Origin: Typha latifolia | Taxonomy: Eukaryota; Streptophyta; Magnoliopsida; Poales; Typhaceae | NCBI GenBank assembly: GCA_019914945.1 | Contig: CM034105.1 | Span: 1,798,001-1,862,000, forward strand | Direction of reading: 5' to 3' | Length of the DNA: 64,000 nucleotides | Part shown: positions 49,076 through 62,410 of the stretch, piece by piece | How positions within the stretch are numbered: position 1 is the stretch's first letter | Layout: the number at the start of each line of letters is the position of its first letter | The notes under the pieces: model-generated | What the model was told of the DNA's origin: nothing | The model's input: only the letters and a program-made list of their open reading frames with translations | Database searches by the model: none | Position numbers and translations under genes: made by a program

Positions 49076-50774
49076 ACTAGAAGATTTAGTCAAACCTGCA
49101 AGTGTATAATAAAGCTTCATTTCAGTTCATTTCTTTCTCTTTTTTCCCCTTAATTTGCAATAAGATGTAGGATGTGGGATGTTGGGATGTGGGTGTGGGA
49201 TTTCTTAACATTTATGATCATTAGATCAAAAGGATTTGCAGATGTGTTGCTTGCTTTGTTTAATATTTGTTAATTGCTAGATCTTCTTCCCTTTCGTTTA
49301 GGAAGTTTCTGGATAGAAACGAATTAAAGAGGGGGGTGTAAGAGTGAAAAGAACACCCTTTTACTAGATCACTATCAAGTTAGGATATTTGGGTAAGCTA
49401 AGTAAAATTAAAATAATTGGTTAACGAAGCAAGAGCTCGTCTGTTTATGCTAACTTTTACTGTATGGCTATGAATCGAAAAGTTCGCAGCATGATCATTT
49501 CGTTAAGCAAATCGGACAGGGTGCTGTTTGCCTTCCAGGAATATTATATGCAGCATCCAGGAATAGGCTAATGCAGTTCGAATACTAGTCCAAACTCTTC
49601 AATTGCAGGTCGCAGGTATTCCTCAAACAAAATTTAGAACAATGCTCATGATCAATACTCGAGAAACGAAAATTTATAAGAAGCACCGTACCTTTTACTT
49701 TTATTATTACTTATATTTTACCGTATAAATATTTATCATTTAATCCTTATATTTTGCTTTAAATTCTACCCTAACAACAGCAAACAGATTATATGTTACT
49801 TTTCAAAAATAAAAAATTTAAATAGCTAAAATACTCTTCATTTGATTTGAAATATATAATTCTCTCTTTATTTTTACCTTACCTGAAAAAACTTATTCAA
49901 AGTTGTTCAAGAGTACTAAGGTCATTTTATATCTATAATTACTTTACCTCACCTACACCTACATAGTAATGACCATTAAGAAAACTAACCGCAAAATATT
50001 ATTGAGATATTTCAAGTAAAATACAGAAATCGAATATAATAAAGTGTGAATGATAATAATAACGTGCAGTATAAGTATTGTAGCGTGTATTTAATCAATT
50101 TCCCTAAAAAAGAAAAACATCATATTACATTTACAATGAAATTGCTTTACAATAAAATTAGGGAAGTTGTTTATGTTACAGTAACGTTTGTCGCTGAGCA
50201 AAAGAAAATTCAGAGAACTAGGAACGCAATTTTTATGTATTCACCAATTTCTTCGACAAATTAAAGGGCTCCGTTTCTCCAGTTAAAAGGGATAACTTAC
50301 ATTAGCAATACAAACATAGAGAACCAAAGTAGCCCTAGTATGGACAAATATGGCCACTGAAATTGTCCTGCCAACTAGACAGGAAAATACCAACAAATTC
50401 AGTGAGGCATGTCATTGTTCTTAATGACCACCGTGTACCTGAGATAACATCCTCTGTCAGAGACAGTGAGGTATGTTTAGCTTGTATTTCTTGCGAACCA
50501 AATCTAAGCATTGGACCCTTACAACTATACTCTCACAAAAACTGCTCAGCCAAGAACTCTGACCTCAGCGTCCTTTGGTTCATCTGGAGCAATGTAGGTC
50601 GTGTGATCAGTGGAGGAACAAGAGAATATCGGTGCAAAGATGGATTACTGTTAAAGATTCACCAATCCAGATCCTAATAGAGAAGGTGCTTGTATCTTGT
50701 CCCAGTGGTTCAGTATTCAGATGGTAACTTCTCATAAGCCTACTATCTTACAATGCCAAAGGTCTTCTGCAAAA
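49076..50774. other. Convergent spacer between FT copy 2 and ABCD2-like gene
   Basis: No gene is supported. A 104-codon plus-strand open frame at 50363-50677 overlaps the likely 3' UTR of the minus-strand transporter and has no recognisable domain, so I reject it. Confidence 0.55.
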
Positions 50775-53700
50775 CTAGGGTGCAGGAGCTGTCTCATCAA
50801 AGGATTCAACAGATGCCTTTATTGGTTCAACATGCCAGTTACGTCCACTGTTATTTCTTGAATCAAATTTTGAGATGTGGAGGACCCTCTTGTGGTAGCT
50901 GTAAAGTGTTCTTCTGTGGCCAATGCTGATAAATGTTATCCCTGCAGCTTCAATCTGCCTGTATAGATGAGCCTGTAGATAACATGCAAGTATGCAACTG
51001 TAAGAGAAAATGCTTAACAGAAACAAGAAAATAGACAGCACCCAGTATCAAACATCACCCACATAGAAGACTCAGAAGAAAAGTTTCCAAAAGATTAAAT
51101 CTTATCCAAGCGAGTCAAGTCTGTTGTACTATGTGTGGGCTTTGGCAACTAGAAATAAATGTTTTTCTCCATACAAGGATATATATATATATATAGTAAT
51201 ATCTAATTTTTGTGTGCTACTGTGTTAGTAGTGAAGAAACTGAGCCACTCTTGCATAGATGAAAATCAGTGTTCACATTTCCTATACTCCAATGACAGAT
51301 TTTGCCAGCAATCCATTTCCAAAATACCTATGGAAAATATGAAACCCTCAAGCACTCTAGAGGTAAAAAGAATTGAATATCTGCACATACCTCATTGGTT
51401 TCATCTAGTGCACTTGTAGATTCATCCAATAAAACTAGCTCTGGCTTTGCAAGCAACAATCGAGCAAAGGCAAGGCGCTGTTGCTCTCCAAGAGAAAGAA
51501 CACTAGACCATTCATATATGGAGTCCAAGCCATTAAAACGAGATAAGATGTCTCCAAGCCGAACAACTTCAAGAACTCTGACCAGATCATCAGCAGTGGG
51601 CATTTTAGGTTTATCTATTACATCACTTGTCATTGGAACTTGAGACAGAAAGGGCAGAGAACCTGAGAAATCATAAATAGAACCAATTTAGATACTGATC
51701 CTGGAAATCTCCATCAATTGTATGAAGAAAAAGACCAACCACTATTCAGATATGGTTACAATGACCAAACATGCACCAACATAGAATATGGTGGCAAGTC
51801 TTATTGTTCACCATTAGCGGCACCTTCAACCGATATATTACTAATCCAATATACTTGTTGATATTATAACCATTTCTACAGGTCTGAGGAGAGAAAATTA
51901 CTCTATATTCTGGACTAAATGTGAATTCTGAAAAGGCTGTTAAAGTATAGATACAAGTTAGGAAGACCAGAGGAAATAAAAGTAGTTTCTAAAAGTTTTC
52001 AGCTCCATATTTCTTCTCCATAATAAGTGCAACAAGAGTAGAACTTATAAAATAACATGTAATCCAGATTAAGACATACCAGAATTCTGAGGACTATCAC
52101 GCAAAGGGAGTATACCATCTGTCCATGTTGGATACAGCAACTGCCGGCGCAGTGTTCCCAAAACCATATATGGCCTTTGGGGAAGGAAAAATACGTTAGA
52201 AGCTCTTCTGTTTTTGGAGCTTTGAAGTTCTTCATCTTTCTTCATTCCATTTGTTGATTTGGAAGAGTCAATCCCTGCTGAACCAGATAACTGAAGTTCC
52301 TGATCACCTTTTACATAAAATATGATATTCCCATTACCACTATTCCAAAGACCAGCCAGGGCACGTAAGAAGGAAGTCTTGCCACTGCCACTGGGCCCCA
52401 TCACCTAAAAGTGAAACAAACCAGATAATGTGCTTTCTGCTTGAGCGGAATATTGTCAAGCCGAATAAAAGAAAATTGATACAAGAAAAAATATGTACCA
52501 GTAAGTGATCCTTGTCATTGATCTCGAGAAATAGGTCGGTAATTAGAACGTTTCTACTTCTAGGTGTTTGTAATGTCAAACTGTGAATCTCCAATAGTTT
52601 GCAACAGTCAGTCTGAGGCACTGCACCATTAGAACCCAAGGAAGAGGGAATGTCATTCTCTTTAAAGAGAATATTTATCCCCTCTGTCGTATCATGTTCA
52701 GATGCAGAAGAAGACTGATTCTCATCCAAAAGATCATCAAACTCACCTGAAGCAAAAGGACGAATTCACTTAAAACAAGAGAGATAGAGAACTAGTCCTA
52801 ATTTCCTGGATGGATTACTATTATTAATTAATAATAGTAAATGCATTTATAAATGGAGAGTAGACAGAGAGATATAGGTCTGTATCTAAAGGGTGCACAC
52901 TGCACAGCTTGAGAAAATTCATTTCACAGCTATTCAAGGCACATTTTAGAATTTGGTGAGCTTTTGCATCACAAGATCAAAATGTGATGGTAAGACTATA
53001 GTTACTCTTAGGAGCAAAGCATGTAGGGCAACTTTGACTTTGTTGATACCATTTTGTGTCCATTTTAAATCCAATTTATTTGTTAGTGTTTAGCGGCAAA
53101 CCAAAATCTTTATCTCTTATTCTATTTAGTATTAGCTATCTTTACTGCCCCTCTCGATGGAACTGTCCCACACTATATATATATATATACTGCCAAAAAA
53201 ATGATTTTGCCTTTCCCAATTATTAAGTTACAAACTTACAAACCATGAAATGTATTACAGAAGTTTTGCAACTTCTCATTATCTCAAGAATGACTCCATG
53301 CTATAGCACTGATGGAATGTTGCTATGGTTCAAGTTAGCAAAACCTCCCATCGATCAACACAGAGGATCTTATGTGTGCCAGGCTTACACTGGTGCCCTA
53401 CTGAAGGCAATGATACATGTCATTCATTGAAATGTGGCATCAGGCCATTTCTTATCAGAAAAATTAAGAAAAGAGTAAGATCATGATTAATTAGTAAAGA
53501 CTGTCAATTTATGCATCTAGACTCTGAACTGTGAAGAGTTTTATAATGAGGGATGAGTACTATGCATGAAAATTGGGTAAATTTAAATGTGTTAGAGACT
53601 GACAACTATTTCAACTAGTACGAATAAGGTACTACATAATACATCGAAAAGACATGAATGAAAATAGAAAGAAGATTTACCTAGACGGTCAATCACAGCT

Positions 53701-56700
53701 GAGAATGCACTGATTGCCTGAAATTGATATACAATGAGAGAGAAGTCGCTAAGTATATGATTGAAAGCAGAGACAGATTGATTGATCACTCCAAATTCTA
53801 TTTTTCCTGAGAAGTACATTGGAGCAACAACAGCGGCAGGAAGAATCTGAATCAAGTAGCGGTAACCACTGGTGAAAAATTCCAGATTTCGAGATGATAT
53901 CAACAATTGCTGCAACAAGGAAGAAGGACAAAAGTTAGGAGTCCTGGATATAAAGGCATATCGTGCAGTAAGAGTTATGAATGACCAGAAAATATCAGAG
54001 ATAAGCTGAATGATTGCATTTCTTCTATGTAAAGGCTTCTCCATATGAGTCAAAAGGAGAAGTAGAAAAATGGTACATTAATGAAAATGGATCTTGCATT
54101 AATGGGAGCTGGCAGAGGCTGCTATCCAGCAGAAAACACAGAATTTTCATCTCCAGGTAAAATTAGAGATACATTTCCATAACGCAGGATCATGAACCAT
54201 TATCTCAGATAGAGATCCTACCACATTTTTGCAAAACTTCAAAAGCATAGTATAAGAAATTGGACCAGATAAAGAGCTCAATGAACAGTACCAGCTTAGG
54301 AAAATATCACCTTAAACTGTTCAAACTTTACAAATTTAACCTTTTTCATCTAATATATCTTTATGTAAGCAGGACTTACACTTAAGTTTTCAAAAGCTGT
54401 TCTAAAGCGCTCCAACAAAAGTTGCAGTTCATTTCCCTCACCACCATAAAAAGCAATTGATTCTGCATTTTCTCGAACCCGTACAAGTCCATAACGAAAA
54501 TCAGCTTCTTTCTTTTCTTGCATGAAATTCAAAGTAACCAAACCCTGCAAAAGCAAATATGCAGTTATTGATAAACTACAGAAACAAAGAGTTCATAAAT
54601 CTTTCAGCCAATCCCATGCAACAAAAGACAATGTACAAGGAAATCTACCTTTCCAAGGAAGACACTAATAGCTGTCCCTCCAATAGAGTAAACAAGAAGG
54701 ACAATAAAAAGTGGTGGATAAATACCATAAAGAATGTTACTAAATGATATCAAGTCCACCGCAGCATTGAAGAAGATCAAAGAAAATGAAAGTGCTGTGC
54801 CAGTGAAAGAACTTAGGTCATCAACGATACGTTGGTCTGGATTGTCAATTAATGTTTGAGATTGGATTTTGTAAAAGGTCTGGTTCTTAAAATAGCGTTC
54901 CATGTAGTAAGTTGTCATCCAAGACCTCCATCTTAGAGAAAGGGTTTCTCTTGCATAATCCCTTAAGACAAAGAACTGCAAAACAATAGAGAGCAATAGT
55001 ATATTAGTTAATAGGAACCCAGTACAAAAAGGAGATAATAATAAAGTTTTTCGCCATTATGTTTTCAGGTCCTACTTAATATAAAAATAGTAAATTCTTC
55101 AGATGTTTAAACCACTGCCAATATTTCTGTCCTCAAAAGTCAAAACATTTTATTTGGAGGAACACACAAACAAATGAAATCAATCTTACCAACAGTTTCT
55201 CACATAGTCCCATACAGTCATACAGCACTCTTTCTTCTTTTTGCCTATTAGGGAATGACTCTTTGAACAAAATATTGCTTGGCAAAGAAGAGATTGCCAA
55301 GTAACCGCTTATGCTGAACAGTTGAGGCCTCTCCACTAAGCAACAGTTTTAAGTTTTAATAGCAAAAAACACTGCATAGTCTGCATGTTGTCCTTGTATT
55401 ACTGAAATTTTGATACTAAATATTTAATTCCTATAATTTATTGAGCATTTTTCCTATCTTCACATCCTTTTTCGATTTTTTAGTGACAAATATTTACATT
55501 TGTCACATAATCAGTGTGTGAATAACTTATTGCTTTTATTGGTTTCTCCTATTAATATACTATCTTTCGGATTACAGTAAAACAACTACAGCAACAAGCA
55601 AGCTTTCTGTCCTTATTTGGGATTTCACACAATACTAGAAAGTTAACTATCTACTAGTTTGAGTAGTGTCACAATGGCATGCTTACTGGGATGAACTCCT
55701 GTGCAAGAAAAAGTTGCTGATTATAGGCATGCAAACTTAGGTAGGTAAAAAATCTGCTACAGTGCTACATCAATTTGATCTGCAGAGAGGACAGCAAAGA
55801 CACAGAATTACAGTTCTATCTGAAAATAAAATTTCTTCTGTAACCAACATTATTTTAAATTCCATATACTAGGTGAGAAATGAGATATCTTCTTGGTGAA
55901 GACAACCTATCATTTACATTGATAAGACTTCATTAAGTGGCATATAGCATTTATTAAGTTTAACAAATTGACATAACTATACAAAATTCGTTAAAAGATT
56001 TATACAAAGCTGAAATATAAGTACATATGTTTGACCAAAAGACATATCTAGATGGGCAATTGTTCTCTGTATGGCTTGCAGAACAGTACCTACAAGAGAG
56101 CAGCTATATGCTCACCGGGATTCCTCCAGCAAAACTCCCTAAGTAATAGAGAAGTTGCTTCGTGAACTGCTCCTGATCCTTGTCTTGCAAAAGCAACGAG
56201 AAGCAACTAGAGTAAATTAGCAAGAGAATTTCTAGCAGCATCTGATAATTAATCATCTCATACATAAGGCAACAATAAGATGCGAACTACATATGACATA
56301 AAGACTGCTACCAAAAAGAAAAACTTACTAGCAAGCGCATTATAAAAGTCACGACCGAGAAAGTTAAATCCAACACTAATCCCTGTTGTTCCCAAGGTGA
56401 GAGCAAATACAGCAGCAAGCCTCAGCCTTGCTTGAACTTTGTCCTCTGATGACCAGTATGGGGCAGCGACTTTCCAAAATCTCCTCAAAAGTGTTTGAAG
56501 GTCTGGACCCACCCTCTGTAATATCATAAAAGAGATTCATATCATTCAGCAAACTGAAGGCAGTTGATAAGGTTATTAGAGAAAAGAAACTACAAGAATT
56601 ACGACATTTTCCGCCTAAAATGTATGGCAAGACATTTCTGCATAATAGTATCAAGATCTAACTGATCATGTATGATGCATAACAATCATAATTTTAAGAA

Positions 56701-57195
56701 ATACACAACAGGGCACTGTTTGACTTAAAAATTAGACCAATGACCTACATTTTTCCCACGGCCAAAAGTTTAAGACCAGCATTACCGAGAGATACGACGA
56801 GTAAACATCATGCCAAATCAAGAAATTTGCACGAAGAAATATAAAACATAAAGATCTAGTCAGGAATCTAAGGTATCCACTCCAAACCGCAAGTTAGGAT
56901 CGAATCAACCGAGAAATCGAACACAAACCTTATCTTCCACGGCGGCCGAGGGCTCAGGATCCTCCACGCCGGCCGACGACCTAGCGGCGCCCGAACGGTC
57001 CTTCCTCCCCCAGCGGCGGCGCATCGGGAAAGGAGACGAGATCTTGGAATGGCGAAGAAGAGTAGAAAAAGAGGAGTAGGAGGAGGAGGAGGAGGAGGAG
57101 GAGGAGAGGGAGAGGGAGAGGGAGTAGGAGCGAGCAGTTGGAGGTAGAGGGAAAGGCATCACTAAAGGAGCAGAGACGATAATAGAAGTAGGCAT
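50775..57195 (-). CDS. ABCD2: ABC transporter D family member 2 (ABCD2-type half transporter)
   Basis: Ten exons on the minus strand: 56929-57195, 56329-56515, 56116-56183, 54649-54975, 54380-54544, 53681-53909, 52499-52746, 52080-52404, 51391-51662 and 50775-50972. They give 761 residues. A Ser-rich N-terminus suits a plastid transit peptide, as annotated for Arabidopsis ABCD2. A transmembrane domain follows (about 90-415; VGFNFLGRDFYNALA, RWRSWMTTYYMERYFKNQ, DNPDQRIVDDL). The ATPase domain has Walker A GPSGSGKTS (about 499-507), signature LSLGEQQRLAFARLLL (about 663), Walker B LVLLDES and the H-loop in SIGHR. It is a half-size transporter, so it must dimerise; the substrate is unknown. An upstream in-frame ATG at 57264 would add an acidic 23-residue lead, unlike a transit peptide, so I start at 57195. 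Confidence 0.92.
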
Positions 57196-57264
57196 CTTTG
57201 TACTCTTTGCTTCTTCTCTATCCTCTTCCTCTACCTCTCCACTCGCACCTATTCCTGCATGCAA

Positions 57265-59510
57265 TTTTATTACCTATTTCTGTAGCCTTTGCTTTTCCCT
57301 CTCTTTGCTATGGTTTAAGGCGTCACGCTTCCTTTGGAGACGTTATTGTGGCAGGCGCACCGCCGCATAATTCTTATCTTTGTTTAGGAACTATTATTCT
57401 GGTTTTTTTTTTTTTTTTAAAAATATTCTGGTGTTGTATTATCAGAAAATAGCGTGAATAAAGCCAGCTAAGGTTTACTGAGAAAAACGATTTCAAGTTG
57501 ATCTTTGAACTATATGCAAATTAATTAGTGGGGCTCACAACCCTTCAAAGAAATAAGAGGTATTGCCGTATTGTGCTTCTTAATTAAGCGAGAGCTAATG
57601 TAATATTGAGTGGGATCCCTATATAAATATGATAGTTACATGTATCAGCTAATATCAACAAATTTGTACAAGATAAGATTATGTTAGCAGCTTAATTGAC
57701 GTTCCCAAGCTTAAGCTTGAAACTTCTTATACAATAAACCGATAAAGCATATAGCAAGTGCCTTAATCTTAAAGATATCAGTTTATTATAATTATGCTGG
57801 ATCGTATCCAATACTAAAGTAGGTAAAAATGTTTCAATTTTACATTATGATGTTTCATGAGCTGTTGATCATAATATTCAACTAAATCTTGCTAGTAACT
57901 AATAAATGGAAAAAACAGTTATGCCTAAATTGTAGTTGAGAAAAGTATACACGCAAGGTTTCATAATTATTCAAAAGAAAAGAATTAGAGCCCCAACCAA
58001 ATTAATTGGTTGAATTAAGTTACAAGTCTTAAAAAAATATCAAAAGCAGTATATTAAAAGGGAATAGCAGATTTCATAGAGCACTATAACGATCTAATAT
58101 TTGTAATATATAAAACATTAAACATTATTATATAATATATATAAAAAATTAGTATTTATTAGAAAGAGTGCCGCTAATAGTAGCTAATGTTCCTATTTGG
58201 TGCAAAATATGAAAGCATGAATAGTAGTGGGCCCGATATGTCGTCCAAGAGAAGGGTTTTATTACGGGTATAGAGATGAGTTGGTGCTTCATAAATTAAC
58301 GCTTGTGTTACCATTGTTTCCGGTGCTATTATTTCCAGCAGTCCCTTGCTATCGGGTAGCGTGATTCCCAATCACCTCCTTCTAAACTACCATCTTAGAG
58401 AGAGAGAGAGAGAGAGAGCTAGAACAACAAAGAAAAAGCTTATAGGAGGGATAAGAGAGGTTTACGAGTTAAGCGGAGGCATCACCTCCTTAGAATCGAT
58501 GATTCCAGCGGCGGCAGAAGAGACGCCGAATTCCAACTATAACCATCAGCTCAAACAGCTTCCAAAAGATAGCCTCCAAGTTCAACATCCAGCCAATCGA
58601 AGAGTTCACTTTCCTGTTCAATAAATTACCTAGCAATCCTAGCATTTTCATTTATTGTTCCAAATATTACTTATCAATCCTAACATAATATGACTAACAA
58701 AAGGCTTCCACTGAATGCTGCCTATCGTAGGTGTGAGCTAAATATATATCTGTTAAATAATGTTTACAAACTTGCGATAACAAGAATCATTTCTGACCAG
58801 TGCAAGAAACATTTATCAACGATCACCGGTATAATTTGGCTCATAAAATTTAAATCAATAAAGATGCTCAAAATATGATCAACATGAGATGACAATCATC
58901 AACAGCATTATTTTCCCTTGCACACACTGTGATTCACAGTTCATTTGAAATAACGAGGCTGCTTGCTTCAAGAGAATAGGCACAACGCATGAACAGTTTT
59001 AACTTTTTGTAAAATAACTTGTTTAAGCTCACACAGTATAGAGATCAACAAAACACAAGATGATCCAAAATTATCATTTCGTTCAGTTCCAACTCCTCCA
59101 ACTCTAAGAAATAAATTTAAAGAACATTCTAACTAACCAAGAAAAGCAGGTAAACCTTTTATGTTACTCTCATTTAACATTTTTAATCTAACACTTATTG
59201 CATCTGCTGCTGTTATTCTCCTGATTGGTCTCAAATGGCATGAAAGAACAACTTCTCGCATATATTTCAAGTCAATCGAACACATTTTTTATATGCATGT
59301 TGTAGTATTACTTGCCTTGGATGTTTACTAGAAGAAAAGAACGCGACTAATGAACTAAAAATGCCACTTAAAAAAATATAGTATGCCAAATAACAACAAA
59401 TATCAGAGGACTATGCAAGCGTGCTGTTAAAAGGAAAACAAGATCAATTGCAATCCAACAGATCTATGAAATAGAACAGAACACGAGAAAATTTGCAATA
59501 CCAACTCCTC
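57265..59510. other. AT-rich spacer between ABCD2 and PAC1-like genes
   Basis: No firm gene. A plus-strand frame ending at 58624 follows a GA microsatellite (about 58395-58418). It contains MIPAAAEETPNSNYNHQLKQ but has no recognised domain or continuation. The left end is the ABCD2 promoter. Confidence 0.5.
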
Positions 59511-60287
59511 TCAGGTATACAAAACCGAATCAATATGAGAAGAAACCTTAAACCCTGCACTAAAACCACTTTCGCCTTCAATTCCGCGTACATCAAAACC
59601 TAGATCTCGAAACACGGATCTCAGGATCGTCGTCACCGGCAAACCTCGGTTCTCAGGCCACGTCGCAAGCATAGTTCCCTTCACCTTCCTCATCTGGCAT
59701 TCCGCAAGAATCGCCGCACCCAATCCATCCATCACACTCCCCGACGGCAAATACTCCACCTCTTTTAGCACCGGATCGCCACTACTCCGCTGCTTTGACG
59801 TCTCCAGCTTAAAAACTAGGGTTTCGTCCACGGCCAGCTTTCCTCTGTAGTTCAGGCTCCGGATCGAGTCCAGAATCACAACCCTATCCGCATGGATACC
59901 TCCGAGGAGCGTCCTTGCGACGGCGCAGGACCTCTCAGCGGCGACGGGGAACTGGACGGCCGCGAGGACGGTCGGTGCGGGCGACCGGTCGACGGCGTAG
60001 AGGTTGCAGGACTTGTCGCCGGGAGAGGGAGCGAGGGAATTGCCGGAGAGGGGAATCTCGGGGAGGATTAGCGTTCCGATTAGTGTTTTGGAGGGGATGA
60101 GGTGGAGGAGGGAAAGGGAGGGGGCGGAGATGGCGATCACGAGGAGAGAAGGGTTTGTGTTAGGGTTGAGGTTAGGGTTTAGGAGGAGGAAAGGGGAGGG
60201 AAGAGGAGGAGATGGGGTGAAGAAGTTGTCGAGGTCTTCTTGGAAGAATCGAGAAGGGGGAGGGGTTTCTGTGAGAACGTCTTCCAT
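59511..60287 (-). CDS. Proteasome assembly chaperone 1-like protein
   Basis: One uninterrupted exon of 258 residues. It starts MEDVLTETPPPSRFFQEDLD and ends SSHIDSVLYT, with no membrane segment or signal peptide. The central part (NLYAVDRSPAPTVLAAVQFP, RTLLGGIHADRVVILDSIRS) and the late motif GTMLATWPENRGLP resemble plant proteins annotated as proteasome assembly chaperone 1. In yeast and animals PAC1 pairs with PAC2 to seed the alpha ring of the 20S core in the cytosol. I recognise the family from the N-terminal and ATWPE-type motifs. Similarity outside plants is low, so the function is inferred. The reverse strand also has open frames of 60-104 codons, explained by the high GC of this exon. 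Confidence 0.68.
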   Translation of the reverse strand: MEDVLTETPPPSRFFQEDLDNFFTPSPPLPSPFLLLNPNLNPNTNPSLLVIAISAPSLSLLHLIPSKTLIGTLILPEIPLSGNSLAPSPGDKSCNLYAVDRSPAPTVLAAVQFPVAAERSCAVARTLLGGIHADRVVILDSIRSLNYRGKLAVDETLVFKLETSKQRSSGDPVLKEVEYLPSGSVMDGLGAAILAECQMRKVKGTMLATWPENRGLPVTTILRSVFRDLGFDVRGIEGESGFSAGFKVSSHIDSVLYT

Positions 60288-60490
60288 TCTCGCTTCGTCT
60301 TCGCGTCCCTTGTTCTAGGGCTTATTCTTTTCTTCCTGCCTGTGAGCTTAACGGGTTGCTCCACTCACTAGTGGGTCGCATCTTTACGGGTTCCCTAGTC
60401 TAGGTTTTTTTTTTACCTTATCTTTTGAAGTTATGGATTTTTTTTTATCTCCTCCACTCATAGATGGCTTTACACATTCCTACTGAGAAC

Positions 60491-61630
60491 TAGGGGTGGT
60501 AAAACTTGACCCGATCCGATAATTTGACACGACGGTTGTTAATCGGGTTCGGGCCATAAATAGGTCAACCCGCCCAACCCAATTATTAATCGGGTCGTGT
60601 TCGGGTTATATTTCTAACCCGCTTGACCCGTTTAACACGTTTAAGTAAACGGGTTGAGTTGGGTCGGGTCAACCCGCCACACACACATATATATATATTC
60701 TAATTTCTAACCCTAATACCCTAATACCCTAAGACCCAAACTCAACTCCTCACACTAGAAAAGAGGCGTTGTTGCCCCTTCCCTTACCTATGCCCGCAGC
60801 CCACTTTGTCGTCGCCCCTTCCCTCCTCACTCTTCACACTGAGTAATGTCACCTCCTCATGCTGTCGGGGCTTCTCGCTCATACCGCTCGATGCCCAAGC
60901 TTCTCACGTCGCCCGAGGTCCTTACGCCGTCGGGTCCTCACGCCACCCGAGCTTGTCACGACATCGATCCCCTTCACTCACGTCGTTGATACCCTTCACT
61001 CACGCCGTCGATCCCCCTCACTCATGCCGTCAAGTCGTTACACCTCTGGGTCCTCACGTCGTCGAGTCCTTACGCCTTTGGGTCTTCACGTCGTCAGGTC
61101 TCCTCACACTACTGGACACCCGAGCTCCTCGCCATAGTCGTCGACTCCTAAAAAATGGGAAAGCGGAGGAGGAAGAAGAGCAAGCAGAGGAAATGGATTA
61201 ATACTTCGGTGGGACATGCGACACATGTTTGGTCTGAGGAGATGAACATATATGTATTAGAATTGTAATTTTAATTATGTATGAGTTTTGAGTGGAAATA
61301 AGCTATTTTGTACGTATAATATACTATTTATATAGGATAAATAAAAAAAATATTAAATTTTATATAAGATTTATAGGGTTAGACAGATCATGTTAACGTG
61401 TCGGGTTAACATAACCTGTTTAAGTATACGGATTAGATGAGTCGTGTTAGCGTATTGTGTTAACCCGACCCATTTATTAAACGGGTTAGGCGGGTCAGGT
61501 CATGTTACCCGTTTATTAATCGGGTCGTGTTCGTGTTTGCCAAATGCAACCCTTTGACTAATCAGGTTGTGTTCGTGTCACGATAAAGTTGACCTAATCC
61601 GAATTTGACCCGACCTGATTGCCACTCGTA
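60491..61630. mobile_element. 1.14-kb non-autonomous hAT-like transposon
   Basis: The ends are TAGGGGTGGTAA on the left and, on the minus strand, TACGAGTGGCAA on the right. This resembles the plant hAT terminus (C/T)AGGGGTGGCAAA. The flanks are CTGAGAAC (60483-60490) and CCGAGAAC (61631-61638), a hAT-sized 8-bp duplication with one mismatch. Subterminal regions are dense in CGGGT/ACCCG blocks in both orientations, a common transposase-binding layout. The middle holds a TA run, telomere-like ACCCTAATACCCTAA text (about 60709-60732) and a degenerate CACGTCGTCGGGTCC-type array (60880-61140). That array keeps a 131-codon frame (60806-61201) open; I see no transposase and do not call it a gene. 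Confidence 0.8.
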
Positions 61631-61638
61631 CCGAGAAC

Positions 61639-62204
61639 CGCAAAATAAATAATATCAAAAATTTCTCATAATTCTTAATAATTTAATAGTTTAATTTTTT
61701 TTTTATCTTCTCTTATATAAAATTATAAGTCTTAAATCCTTTCAAATATATGATCATTGAATTGAAATTTTTTGTAATGTTATGGTAATTTATACATTTT
61801 TGGTTAAATTTGAATTAATTATCTAAGTAAAAGCTCACCGGTATAGTTTTATTTTAGGTATAACTACGTTGGGAATAATCTGAAATTTACTATTTTCGAG
61901 ATTCGTAGATATTAACAAAGAATCTACACATACCACGATCATAATCCAATAACAAATATTTGGAAGCAGTTAAGTCTAAAATGATAGAAAAAGGGCGATC
62001 CTACAAAATCGCAAACCCTTTCTGCAAATATGAAATTAATTGGAGATTCTTTGGCGTGGAGTGAATCGTGATACGTTAGATGTGGCGGGAAACCAAATAG
62101 AGAAACATAAACATTAATGAACACAAACGCTTCACATAATAAAGCACTCCCGACACCCCGTGGAGCTCTATGGTGGTATCTCCATCCTTCTCTTCCCTTC
62201 GTAC

Positions 62205-62245
<41 letters not shown>

Positions 62246-62400
62246 CATCCTATCTTTCCTTTGCCCTAATTCCCATCAAATCCACATCTAATAGCCGTTG
62301 CCTAAGATCTAGGGTTTACCCTCCCCCCCTTCTCTTGTAATCCTCGACAACGCCATCTAGGGCTTCTCGTTTCCTTGCCCTATTGATCACATTTTTGCTA
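61639..62400. other. Spacer and leader of the UBR7-type gene
   Basis: AT-rich to about 62100, then C/T-rich leader-like sequence. A (CTAT) array lies at 62204-62244. No other gene is seen. Confidence 0.55.
62204..62244. repeat. (CTAT)n microsatellite upstream of UBR7-type gene
   Basis: About ten CTAT units lie roughly 165 bp before the start codon, inside the probable 5' UTR or core promoter. Confidence 0.9.
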
Positions 62401-62410
62401 TTCCCAAGCT

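Noticed and set aside
50363..50677. 104-codon plus-strand open frame
   Set aside because: It lies antisense to the probable 3' UTR of the transporter and shows no domain.
58346..58624. 92-codon plus-strand open frame after a GA repeat
   Set aside because: The first third is microsatellite. The rest has no homologue I know and no splice continuation.
59915..60318. Plus-strand Arg/Gly-rich frames opposite the PAC1-like exon
   Set aside because: They are reverse-strand shadows of a GC-rich coding exon.
60806..61201. 131-codon frame inside the hAT-like element
   Set aside because: It is kept open by a degenerate internal repeat, is open in more than one frame, and has no transposase motifs.
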